From Rikenellaceae bacterium (GTDB lineage: Bacteria; Bacteroidota; Bacteroidia; Bacteroidales; Rikenellaceae), in the NCBI GenBank assembly GCA_015059805.1, contig SUZO01000020.1, forward strand, positions 1 to 49,815: a stretch of 49,815 nucleotides of DNA, given 5' to 3'. Of the stretch, positions 16,830 to 23,581 are shown in pieces. The notes below the pieces were generated by a model. That model did no database searches and had not been told where the DNA came from. It saw only the letters and a list, made by a program, of their open reading frames with translations. The number at the start of each line of letters is the position of its first letter. Position 1 is the first letter of the stretch. Made by a program: the position numbers and the translations under genes.

Positions 16830-17720
16830 CTATATAGGTCGTAGTTCCATCACTATCTGTCCCTCGCGCACATTCTTATCCTTAGCAGTCATAACCTTAT
16901 CAACTATACCGTTACGCTTTGCCGAGAGGGTAAAGCTGCCATCATTATAGAGAGAGTCACGACTGCGGAGTATAAATATCTTATCGCCCGCCCTAACGGT
17001 GTCATTCAGGCGCACCATAATATCGTCTACATAGAGCTGAGAGCCACGATGGCTATTGAGCACACCACGAGGGATGATTATAGGCTCAAGCATAATACTA
17101 TCGCGGCAGTAGCGGAAGCCCAACCATATATCGTTACGATTGGCACGGTAGCAGAGGGTGTCAATAAACTGCTCAACCGTTGGGTTGGTGGCGTGGCTCA
17201 ATCGGGTGATGATGTTGGCGATGTAGTTATCAAAGTAGTGTGCATCAAGTAACCCCTTGCGGTAGAGCATCATCGCATCCTCAAAGCAGTAGAACAGGTC
17301 TGTCAGCGCATTATTCTTCGTCAGGCGCTCCAGGCGGCTCTGAGTATCGAGATTTTTCCACGCCTTGACCACACTCTTAGCACGCGATATACGACCAGCA
17401 TCAGACATGGTGTTAAGGCTAAAGTCCTCGCCCATCTCCCAGAGCTTGAACTCAACCATATCGTCAGTGCGGTAGGAGTTGAACTTTACATAGATACTAT
17501 TTACCTTATCGCAGAGCTGGATAGTCTGGCGGTAACGCTCAAGCTCAAGGGTCTGCTCATTGACGCGGTTGGCGCTTATGGTAGCACGCTCGTTAATCTG
17601 GTTTGAGCGCTCAGCCGACTCCCAGGCAAGGTAGGAGAGTATGCACGCCACTACGGTAGTCACGCAGAGAATCACTGCCTGCACACCATCGCTAATCTGT
17701 TTTACGGTCTGTCTCTTCAT
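16830..17720 (-). CDS. Unknown single-pass membrane protein with lipoyl-like C-terminal domain
   Basis: A 296-residue protein that I do not recognise. It has one membrane segment (about 12-32, AVILCVTTVVACILSYLAW) and a helical coiled-coil-prone part (about 33-70) rich in Glu, Asn and Arg. A helical middle follows. The C-terminal 60 or so residues read like half of a biotinyl/lipoyl barrel-sandwich domain: VRLNDTVRAGDKIFIL, then AKRNGIVDKVM and VREGQIVMEL. Membrane-fusion proteins (HlyD type) have this domain, but no efflux partner is present. It lies between the glycosyltransferase and the epimerase in one operon, which hints at a cell-envelope role. Confidence 0.5.
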   Translation of the reverse strand: MKRQTVKQISDGVQAVILCVTTVVACILSYLAWESAERSNQINERATISANRVNEQTLELERYRQTIQLCDKVNSIYVKFNSYRTDDMVEFKLWEMGEDFSLNTMSDAGRISRAKSVVKAWKNLDTQSRLERLTKNNALTDLFYCFEDAMMLYRKGLLDAHYFDNYIANIITRLSHATNPTVEQFIDTLCYRANRNDIWLGFRYCRDSIMLEPIIIPRGVLNSHRGSQLYVDDIMVRLNDTVRAGDKIFILRSRDSLYNDGSFTLSAKRNGIVDKVMTAKDKNVREGQIVMELRPI

Positions 17721-17752
17721 ATTCAGGTTGTTTGTGTCTATTTTCTCTTGTA

Positions 17753-18655
17753 CTACATAGATTCAATGCCCCGACTAATACCCTTGCGCATCCTTATAAG
17801 ATACTGAGCCTTAGAGCGCTGAAAGGTAAGCAGGTATAGCAACGCTAAGATGTATGTCACAACTCTTTTACGCCTCTCGTCAGCAAGTAGAGCCTGTAGA
17901 TTACCATCAGCCTCAGCCCTTAGGCGCTTGCTACGCCCCACGTTGTAGCTCAGGCGGTCAAAGTAGTCGTCAGTAAGTTTACTCTGCGGAATGTGGTGGT
18001 CTATCGCCGCATTTGGCACAAAGTAGAGCAGCTCCCCAGCCCCCCTCAAGCGGGCAAAGAGGTCATTCTCCTCGCCACCTATAAGGCTCTGCCCATTGCG
18101 CCCTAATCGTGGATTAAAGCTCCCCACCCTCTCAAAGACCTCACGGCGGAACGCCATATTTCCACCTGCAGGCACGCGGTTCTTCGGAAAAAGAGTCACC
18201 ACGACATCAAGGTCAAGGGGGTTGGCTATCATTCGCTCGGTATAGTGCGACATCCAGCGTGGGCGGCTACCCTCATAGACCGCACGCACAGCACCACCCG
18301 CAGCCATAGCTGTAGGGAAGGAGTCAAAAAATTCAATATAGCTCTCAATATAGCTACTCTCCAAGGTCTCGTCATCATCCACAATGGCGACAATCTCACC
18401 CACCGAGGCTCTGATACCGCAATTTCGTGCTGCAGAGAGTCCCTGCTCTGTTTCGGTAACCATGCGCAGGTTAAACGCTTGATTTTCAGCAGCAAAGCGT
18501 GCAAAAACCTCTATAGTGTCATCGGTAGAGTTATTATTCACAACAACGCACTCCCACAGCTGAGCAGGGGCAGACTGGGCGACCACAGAGCTAAGGGTTC
18601 GCAGCAGAGATTGGCTACGATTGTAGGTTGCAATAATCAAAGATAGCTTTTTCAT
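17753..18655 (-). CDS. Family 2 glycosyltransferase
   Basis: A 300-residue cytoplasmic GT-A enzyme that should transfer a sugar from a nucleotide-sugar to a glycan or lipid carrier. N-terminal LSLIIATYNRS, VVNNNSTDDT, GLSAARNCGI and the metal-binding IVDDDE are the standard order. A later GGEENDLFARL fits the catalytic-base region, and the C-terminal part is basic and hydrophobic and may lie on the membrane. It is the first gene of the operon. Acceptor and donor cannot be told. Confidence 0.9.
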   Translation of the reverse strand: MKKLSLIIATYNRSQSLLRTLSSVVAQSAPAQLWECVVVNNNSTDDTIEVFARFAAENQAFNLRMVTETEQGLSAARNCGIRASVGEIVAIVDDDETLESSYIESYIEFFDSFPTAMAAGGAVRAVYEGSRPRWMSHYTERMIANPLDLDVVVTLFPKNRVPAGGNMAFRREVFERVGSFNPRLGRNGQSLIGGEENDLFARLRGAGELLYFVPNAAIDHHIPQSKLTDDYFDRLSYNVGRSKRLRAEADGNLQALLADERRKRVVTYILALLYLLTFQRSKAQYLIRMRKGISRGIESM

Positions 18656-18659
18656 AGAG

Positions 18660-18667
18660 CAAATTTA
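18660..18667 (-). promoter_or_regulatory. Putative minus-strand promoter -7 element
   Basis: Read on the minus strand this is TAAATTTG, right upstream of the glycosyltransferase start. No clear TTTG lies at the proper distance, so support is weak. It is divergent from the promoter at 18689-18696. Confidence 0.4.
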
Positions 18668-18688
18668 CTATTTTTACGGAAAATTTCC

Positions 18689-18696
18689 TATCTTTG
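18689..18696 (+). promoter_or_regulatory. Promoter -7 element of the esterase pair
   Basis: TATCTTTG lies 31 bases ahead of the esterase start. The expected upstream TTTG is not clear. Confidence 0.55.
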
Positions 18697-18727
18697 GGTA
18701 ATTTTTAATCCTTAAATAGATAATAAA

Positions 18728-20023
18728 ATGAAAAAACTCGCTATCTATCTGATGTTTATCCTCTGTGGAGCATCAGTAGTCATGGCTGCACCGCCACGAC
18801 AGTCATTTGTAAAGGTTACCGTAACCCCTGACCACGCAGATTGGTGTTATAACTGCGGTGAGAAGCCCGTTTTCAACGTCACTGTCACCGACTGCAGCAA
18901 CGCCCCTATTAAGGATGCTAAGATATACTACGAGATTTCGGAGGACTTCCTCGCCCCACTTGAGAAGGGCGACAAGACCCTTGCAGACGGTAAGATTACC
19001 TTCACAGGTCATACGATGAAAAAGCCTGGCTTCCTCCGCTGCCGCGTATGGGCTAAGGTGGATGGCAAAAAGTACGACGAGTGTGCTACAGCAGCCTTTG
19101 AGAAGGAGAAAATCGAGCCTAAGACCATTATGCCTAAGGACTTTGAGGCGTTCTGGAAGGCTGAGATTGACAAAAATCAGAAGATTGACATGCTCCCTCA
19201 GCTGGACCTTGTGCCTGAGAAGTGTACCCCAAAGGTAAAGGTCTACTCAGCTTCGTTCCAGAGCTTTTCAAAGGGCTCACGCATCTACGGAACTCTCTGT
19301 GTGCCAGCTAATCACGACGGTAAGTGTCCTGCAATACTTATTGTTCCAGGTGCAGGCTGTCGCTCTCGCAAGGGATACTATGCAGAGGCTGAGAAGGGTT
19401 TTGTGACCTTTGAGGTGGGCATTCACGGCATACCTACAGTGCTTGCTGACGAGCGTATCTATGAGACCCTCAAGCAGGGCTCGCTGCAGAACTACCCTTC
19501 GGCAAATGTAGATGACAAGGAGAAGTACTACTACAAGCGCGTCTTTGTATCTTGCGCCCGCGCTGTTGATTTTCTCGCATCGCTCGACTTTGTAGATGCT
19601 GAGCGTATCGGCGTTATGGGTGGCAGTCAGGGTGGCGCACTCACCATTACCACAGCCTACCTAAACCCTAAAGTTAAGGCTGGAGCAGCCTTCTATCCCG
19701 CTATGTGTGACCTCACAGGCTACCTCTACGACCAAGGCAATGCGTGGCCATATCTTTTCAAGAACAAGAAGCTCGCAACCAAGGAGCGCCTTGAGACTGT
19801 TAAGTACTACGATGTTGTAAACTTCGCACGTAACATCAAGCAGCCTATGTGGGTATCATACGGATACAACGACCTTGTGGTCTGCCCAACATCTATACAG
19901 GGTGCGATTAACCAGATGCCAGTAGCACCAGAGGTGATGATTGTTCCGCAGTCGCGCCACTGGACATACCCAGAGCAGGATAGCGCCCGCTCAAAGTGGA
20001 TGATGAAACAATTGACAAAATAA
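18728..20023 (+). CDS. Exported acetyl-xylan-esterase-type hydrolase (CE7/AXE1-like)
   Basis: A 431-residue alpha/beta-hydrolase with a signal peptide (to about residue 20, VVMAA) and an N-terminal beta-sandwich-like domain (about 25-125). The hydrolase domain contains the nucleophile S300 in GGSQGG, D382 in GYNDLVVCP and H411 in SRHWTYPEQ. The PKDFEAFW entry motif (about 136) and the order of motifs match the AXE1 family, which deacetylates xylan and other acetylated sugars. Location is periplasmic or surface. It starts a two-gene unit with the next esterase. Confidence 0.85.
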   Translation: MKKLAIYLMFILCGASVVMAAPPRQSFVKVTVTPDHADWCYNCGEKPVFNVTVTDCSNAPIKDAKIYYEISEDFLAPLEKGDKTLADGKITFTGHTMKKPGFLRCRVWAKVDGKKYDECATAAFEKEKIEPKTIMPKDFEAFWKAEIDKNQKIDMLPQLDLVPEKCTPKVKVYSASFQSFSKGSRIYGTLCVPANHDGKCPAILIVPGAGCRSRKGYYAEAEKGFVTFEVGIHGIPTVLADERIYETLKQGSLQNYPSANVDDKEKYYYKRVFVSCARAVDFLASLDFVDAERIGVMGGSQGGALTITTAYLNPKVKAGAAFYPAMCDLTGYLYDQGNAWPYLFKNKKLATKERLETVKYYDVVNFARNIKQPMWVSYGYNDLVVCPTSIQGAINQMPVAPEVMIVPQSRHWTYPEQDSARSKWMMKQLTK

Positions 20024-20031
20024 AACAGACT

Positions 20032-20907
20032 ATGAAAAGATTAGCACTACTACTTGTAGCGATGTTTGCCTTTACAGCCATCGCTACAGCCGACAACAAG
20101 GGTAAGGGAACACTTACCGAGCACACCTTCAAGCACAAGGGTGTTGAGTACACCTATTGGCTCTACAAGCCACAAAATCTGCCTGAGGGTGCACCGCTGA
20201 TTATGGCTTTCCACGGCTATGGCAGCCGCAACATCCCCTCTGTTGGCTATGGTTTCCACCCCGTGGCAGATGAGCACGGCTTTGCTGTTTGCTACCCTAA
20301 GGGTCCAGAGGACAACAAGGGGAAGCACTGCTGGGCAGTGGGTTATGACTTCCACTTTGCCGAGGGCTGGGCGCGCGACGATGTAGGCTTTGCCGTACGA
20401 CTGGTTAAGCACCTGCAGAAGAAGCATGGATTTTCAAAGCATAACGTCTTTGCTACAGGACACTCAAATGGTGGCGAGATGAGCTACCTGCTCGCCTATA
20501 AGGCTTCAGATACCTTCGCCGCTGTAGCGCCTATCTCTGGTCTTACAATGGAGTGGATGTACCGAACTCTTGAGGCTAAGCGCCCAATTCCAGTGATGGA
20601 GGTGCACGGAACACTCGACAAGACCTCTAAGTGGAACAGCAACCTCAATAAGGTCGATAAGTGGGGTCCATATATCGCCGTACCACGCGCCGTAGGCTAC
20701 TGGGCAGCCGTAAACCGCTGCACCCACGAGGTTACCGAGGAGCTGCCCGTTATCCGCAATAAGGTCGTTGCTCACCGCTACGTGGGTGGTGTAAACGGCA
20801 ACGAGGTGTGGCTCTACGAGGTCATCGGAGGCAAACACTCATGGGCTGAAAAGGATATGAACACCGCCGCCGAAATCTGGAAGTTCTTCAGCAAGTATAT
20901 CAAGTAG
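20032..20907 (+). CDS. Exported CE1-like esterase (LpqC / feruloyl esterase type)
   Basis: A 291-residue exported alpha/beta-hydrolase. The start at MKRLALLLVAMF gives a proper signal peptide; a longer form overlaps the previous gene. Triad candidates are S145 (GHSNGGEM), D196 (HGTLDKT) and H269 (GGKHSW), with an oxyanion-site stretch FHGYGSR. The poly(3-hydroxybutyrate) depolymerase / LpqC family includes feruloyl and acetyl esterases. It is eight bases after the CE7-like gene, so the pair probably removes ester groups from plant polysaccharides. Confidence 0.85.
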   Translation: MKRLALLLVAMFAFTAIATADNKGKGTLTEHTFKHKGVEYTYWLYKPQNLPEGAPLIMAFHGYGSRNIPSVGYGFHPVADEHGFAVCYPKGPEDNKGKHCWAVGYDFHFAEGWARDDVGFAVRLVKHLQKKHGFSKHNVFATGHSNGGEMSYLLAYKASDTFAAVAPISGLTMEWMYRTLEAKRPIPVMEVHGTLDKTSKWNSNLNKVDKWGPYIAVPRAVGYWAAVNRCTHEVTEELPVIRNKVVAHRYVGGVNGNEVWLYEVIGGKHSWAEKDMNTAAEIWKFFSKYIK

Positions 20908-20924
20908 CAGCCGTTACACTGCGA

Positions 20925-21030
20925 CTTTCAGACAACAGAGCTGTTGTCACGCGAAACGGAACACGCCTTTACAAGCGAGCTTGTAGGCTGTTCCATTTCC
21001 CGTAACACCTACTTCGTAGGTCTCTGAAAG
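20925..21030. repeat. Second cloverleaf-shaped inverted repeat
   Basis: The outer stem CTTTCAGA (20925-20932) pairs with TCTGAAAG (21023-21030). Inside are three hairpins: GACAACAG/CTGTTGTC (20931-20948), a long one joining 20953-20975 to 20980-20999 with mismatches, and ACCTAC/GTAGGT (21007-21021). The plan of one outer stem around three hairpins equals that at 199-315, though most of the sequence differs. It lies just downstream of the esterase operon and could also terminate transcription. Confidence 0.7.
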
Positions 21031-21040
21031 CCGAGAACGA

Positions 21041-21283
21041 CTGATATACAGTATAGTATAAAATATTTACATTCCCCCTAAATCCCCCTTTGGCAAAGGG
21101 GGACTTTGTCGTCATAGCGGGCAGAGAAATCTGCCCACTCCTCCTCCGAGGTGCGCGAATTAACCTCGGTGGCTTGCTACGCAGTACAGAGAATTTAAGA
21201 AATTTAGGGAAGTTAGTGAATTTAAGGAGGTTAGGGAGTATTTCCTTAATCTCCTTAATCTTCTTATACTCTCTGTCAAGGAG
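21041..21283. other. Gene-free repeat mosaic
   Basis: No gene is seen. The stretch holds CCCCCTTT/AAAGGGGG (21084-21102), a 7-bp stem with a GAAA loop (21119-21136), and a cluster of AATTTAAG/TTAGGGAG and CCTTAATCT repeats that can pair with each other. Confidence 0.5.
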
Positions 21284-21322
21284 TGACGACCGACGAAACC
21301 CCTATACTTTCGTCGGTCGTCA
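21284..21322. repeat. 39-bp palindrome, copy 1
   Basis: Perfect 15-bp arms (TGACGACCGACGAAA and its complement) enclose a nine-base centre, CCCCTATAC. A second copy lies about 508 bases away at 21792-21830. The two bracket the broken ATPase/fabD remnant. Confidence 0.85.
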
Positions 21323-21354
21323 TCCTCTCTACTATCAATGTCCAGTAAATAGAG

Positions 21355-21424
21355 TCTCGGGAAATCAATGATTGACAGCATTTTGTAAAATAATTGAAAA
21401 TTTTTTCTCAAAATAGTTGACAAA
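21355..21424 (+). other. Degenerate copy of the ATPase-gene promoter region
   Basis: On the plus strand this stretch matches the minus-strand sequence upstream of the intact ATPase gene (24866-24935). Shared parts are CAATGATTGA, TTGTAAAATAATTGAAAA and TTGACAAAG, in the same order and spacing. It is the start of an inverted partial copy of that cassette. Confidence 0.7.
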
Positions 21425-21538
21425 GGCTCAGATGGCGTGACTCAGTTTACCGAGCTGGGTACGGGAACGGTGCTTCAGGGACTTATCCGTAAGATTAACC
21501 CAGAGGCGGAGGTTACAAGCATCGGGACTATTGAGTAG
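21425..21538 (+). pseudogene. fabD: 3' fragment of a malonyl-CoA-ACP transacylase gene
   Basis: A 37-codon frame ending in TAG reads GVTQFTELGTGTVLQGLIRK followed by INPEAEV. This is the C-terminal signature of FabD (GV-x2-F-x-E-x-G-x-G-x-VLQGL). The catalytic part is absent, and the frame begins abruptly after the promoter copy. An imperfect-loop hairpin with 10-bp arms (21538-21547 with 21568-21577) follows and may be the old fabD terminator. Confidence 0.7.
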
Positions 21539-21611
21539 AGTGTCCGACTGTCCGAACACATAGGGTTTCGGACACTCGTACACCGTACACTTTATCAAAC
21601 ATTGACTTACT

Positions 21612-21775
21612 GATAGTGCTGTTGCTGAGACACTATCTACATACTTCGGTGGCAATGTAGACCGTAAGGTGCTGACTAATAAGATTGTAAAGCTGCAGGG
21701 CATGAGCAGCGACACCGCCCGTATGCGCATAGCCCGCGCTGCTTTACCGATATGGAGGATGAGTGTCCATTCTGA
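21612..21775 (+). pseudogene. Broken 3' end of an AAA ATPase gene, inverted copy
   Basis: Translation gives DSAVAETLSTYFGGNVDRKV and then TNKIVKLQGMSSDTARMRIA, nearly identical to the C-terminal winged-helix-like part of the intact ATPase at 23582-24763. A deletion of roughly 50 codons follows, and the last residues, DMEDECPF and the stop, lie in another frame. It has the opposite orientation to the intact gene. The close match implies a recent duplication or recombination. Confidence 0.85.
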
Positions 21776-21791
21776 TAGCCTCGGCAGGGGG

Positions 21792-21830
21792 TGACGACTG
21801 ACGAAACCCCTATACTTTCGTCGGTCGTCA
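21792..21830. repeat. 39-bp palindrome, copy 2
   Basis: The same palindrome as at 21284-21322, with one base change in the left arm (T at 21799). It follows the stop of the ATPase remnant by 16 bases. Confidence 0.85.
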
Positions 21831-21835
21831 CTCTC

Positions 21836-21900
21836 AGTTTTCCGTTTTCCGTTTTCCGTTTTCAGTTCTCTGTACTCTGTTCTCTGTACTCTGTACTCTA
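21836..21900. repeat. TTTTCCG and TCTGTACTC tandem repeats
   Basis: Three TTTTCCG units are followed by a TTTTCAG and then by repeats of TTCTCTGTACTC. The same order, read outward, follows the 3' end of the intact ATPase gene (23436 down to about 23388). This marks the outer edge of the inverted partial copy. Confidence 0.75.
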
Positions 21901-21905
21901 AAAAG

Positions 21906-22988
21906 CTAACGGCGAACTACCGATTGCATTGTATCATAAATCTGCTCAGCCTCTTTTTTACTGAGCCCTACTTTCACTGCAACGGCTATCAAATCATCCT
22001 TTGTCGGCTCAATGCTGTCATTTATAGAGGTGGTATGAAAACCATTCATGCCATCGCTTGGCAGTAGGTCGTAGGCGGGCGAGAAGTGCCATTCTCCATC
22101 CCGATAGATAAACGCGAAGTTCTTGGCGTGGTCATCTTTATTCTCTATCAAATAGTTAAAAACCATCACGCGATATACCTTCCAAAGCTCGGCTATGCTA
22201 TGGGTAAGTGCGGCACACACCTGAAAGATATGCAAGTAATCTATACTTGGCATACGATAGTCTGCGCCGATAAGACCAGCGACACTCACAACATGTAGTT
22301 TACCGTTTGGCGTGCGGTCAAATCGCTCTACACCAAAATACTTATCCTCAAAGAGTCGTGTTTCGGGCATCACAATACCACACTCCTTGGCAAGCAGTGA
22401 ATAGTTATACTCATCACTGCCAATGCGCTTAGGGTCTGTTTTCGCACGGAACTTGACCAACCACTCCTTTCCCTCGTAGCGAGTAAAAATCTTTGGGCGA
22501 GCACCACCAGGTGAGCCTCCTCGACGTTGAAATTCCTCAATACCCTCACCAGTATAATCATCACTATCAAGAATTTGCTCAGCCTCTAATGCCAGTTTCT
22601 CGAAATCGGCATACTCCTGTTTTGTAACAACACTTTTATCCGGTCTAAATTCCAACGCTCCTCGTCCCGTAGAGCCAACTAATGCGAGGCGGTCAAGAAG
22701 GGTTAGGTTGCGAAGGTTTATGCCTTGCTGTTGTAAGTATCTATCGAGGATAAGTAGCCCCCAGCCATCTGGCAGACAATCATCAAAAACGCCAAATCCA
22801 CCATCAAAGGGTCGTGGTTTGGCAATGAATACGCCACCTCTTAAAGGTAATTCAAATGGAGAAATCGAAAAGCCATATGCCAACCACTCTGTGGAGTATT
22901 CAAATGCACACAAGCCCTCCTTGGTTAGTGCCAAGCGACCAACAACGCGGTCTGCATAGATAACCTCAATCTGTTTAATGCTATTCAT
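21906..22988 (-). CDS. hipA: HipA-type serine/threonine kinase toxin
   Basis: A 360-residue kinase of the HipA family. HipA of E. coli stops growth by phosphorylating glutamyl-tRNA synthetase; the target here is unknown. An N-terminal subdomain (about 1-95) is followed by a Gly-rich loop GGSPGGARPK, then the catalytic loop NKDDHAKNFAF and the metal-binding FSPAYDLLPSD. All kinase motifs are present, so it should be active. It is shorter than E. coli HipA (about 440). I chose the ATG at 22988, which overlaps the end of the antitoxin gene by eight bases; an earlier in-frame start is possible. It lies next to the inverted ATPase repeats. Confidence 0.85.
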   Translation of the reverse strand: MNSIKQIEVIYADRVVGRLALTKEGLCAFEYSTEWLAYGFSISPFELPLRGGVFIAKPRPFDGGFGVFDDCLPDGWGLLILDRYLQQQGINLRNLTLLDRLALVGSTGRGALEFRPDKSVVTKQEYADFEKLALEAEQILDSDDYTGEGIEEFQRRGGSPGGARPKIFTRYEGKEWLVKFRAKTDPKRIGSDEYNYSLLAKECGIVMPETRLFEDKYFGVERFDRTPNGKLHVVSVAGLIGADYRMPSIDYLHIFQVCAALTHSIAELWKVYRVMVFNYLIENKDDHAKNFAFIYRDGEWHFSPAYDLLPSDGMNGFHTTSINDSIEPTKDDLIAVAVKVGLSKKEAEQIYDTMQSVVRR

Positions 22989-23298
22989 TCTTCTTACCTC
23001 GTTTACGATTAACACTCTGCTCTTTCAATAGATCATCAAGCGACTGATACTGCTTCTGGGCAAAGAGGACATTAAACTCATCAAGACAGTTTAGTGCAAA
23101 ACCAACTTGCAACAACCCTCGCAAAGATATTTCGCCAGTCTGCTCAAAACGGCGATAGGTGGCAAACTTAACGCCTGCTCTTGATGCCAATCCCTCCTGT
23201 GTCAGATTTAATTCCAGACGGCGAGCTTTTACTCTTGCTGCAATCTGCATAGCGACATCACTCGGATTAGCGATATTAAATGATAATATATTATTCAT
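22981..23298 (-). CDS. hipB: HipB-type XRE-family antitoxin
   Basis: A 105-residue helix-turn-helix protein: KARRLELNLTQEGLASRAGV and FATYRRFEQTGEISLRGLL form the XRE domain (about 22-75). It has a short, charged C-terminal tail. It should bind HipA and repress the operon. The first gene of the pair, it is translationally coupled to hipA by overlap. The palindrome at 23308-23319 in the leader is a likely binding site. Confidence 0.85.
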   Translation of the reverse strand: MNNILSFNIANPSDVAMQIAARVKARRLELNLTQEGLASRAGVKFATYRRFEQTGEISLRGLLQVGFALNCLDEFNVLFAQKQYQSLDDLLKEQSVNRKRGKKNE

Positions 23299-23307
23299 AA
23301 TCTAATT

Positions 23308-23319
23308 TTAGCCTGCTAA
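23308..23319. promoter_or_regulatory. Palindromic candidate HipB operator
   Basis: TTAGC-CT-GCTAA is a perfect inverted repeat with a two-base centre. It lies between the hipBA promoter and the hipB start, where an autorepressor would act. Confidence 0.5.
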
Positions 23320-23340
23320 TAAACAACATCTTATTTATTG

Positions 23341-23372
23341 CAAAGATAACACCTTTATCCTAAATACGCAAG
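23341..23372 (-). promoter_or_regulatory. Promoter of the hipBA pair
   Basis: On the minus strand, CTTG (23369-23372) and TATCTTTG (23341-23348) have a 20-base spacer, matching the Bacteroidetes consensus. It lies about 43 bases ahead of hipB. Confidence 0.7.
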
Positions 23373-23387
23373 AAATTTAAGCAAAGA

Positions 23388-23579
23388 GTACAGATAACAG
23401 AGAACGGAAAACGGAAAACGGAAAACGGAAAACGAACAAACCGAACGAACAAGGGTGCGAACACAAACGAACAGACCCGAACATACCCGAACAGACCGAA
23501 CAAAAGCGAACAACACCGAACGAACACGAACACGCCGAACGCCCCTGTTCGTTCGTTCGGTTGTTCGCTTGTTCGCTCT
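23388..23579. repeat. Left inverted flank of the ATPase cassette (CGAAC and GGAAAAC repeats)
   Basis: From the end of the ATPase gene outward (minus strand) this reads GCGAACAACCGAACGAACG, then AACAGGGGCGTTCGG, then an irregular array of about thirteen GTTCG units. Four TTTTCCG units and TTCTCTGTTATCTG come last. The right flank (24945-25122) has the same parts in the same order, read outward the other way. Open frames here are repeat translations only. Confidence 0.85.
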
Positions 23580-23581
23580 CG

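Noticed and set aside
16201..16950. Long plus-strand frame of 249 codons
   Set aside because: It lies over the 5' half of the aldose epimerase gene and the end of the next gene, which have clear family motifs on the other strand. The plus-strand translation shows no domain.
23430..23579. CRISPR-like array of short repeats
   Set aside because: The units are five to seven bases with no constant repeat-spacer length and there are no cas genes. They are simple-sequence GTTCG repeats.
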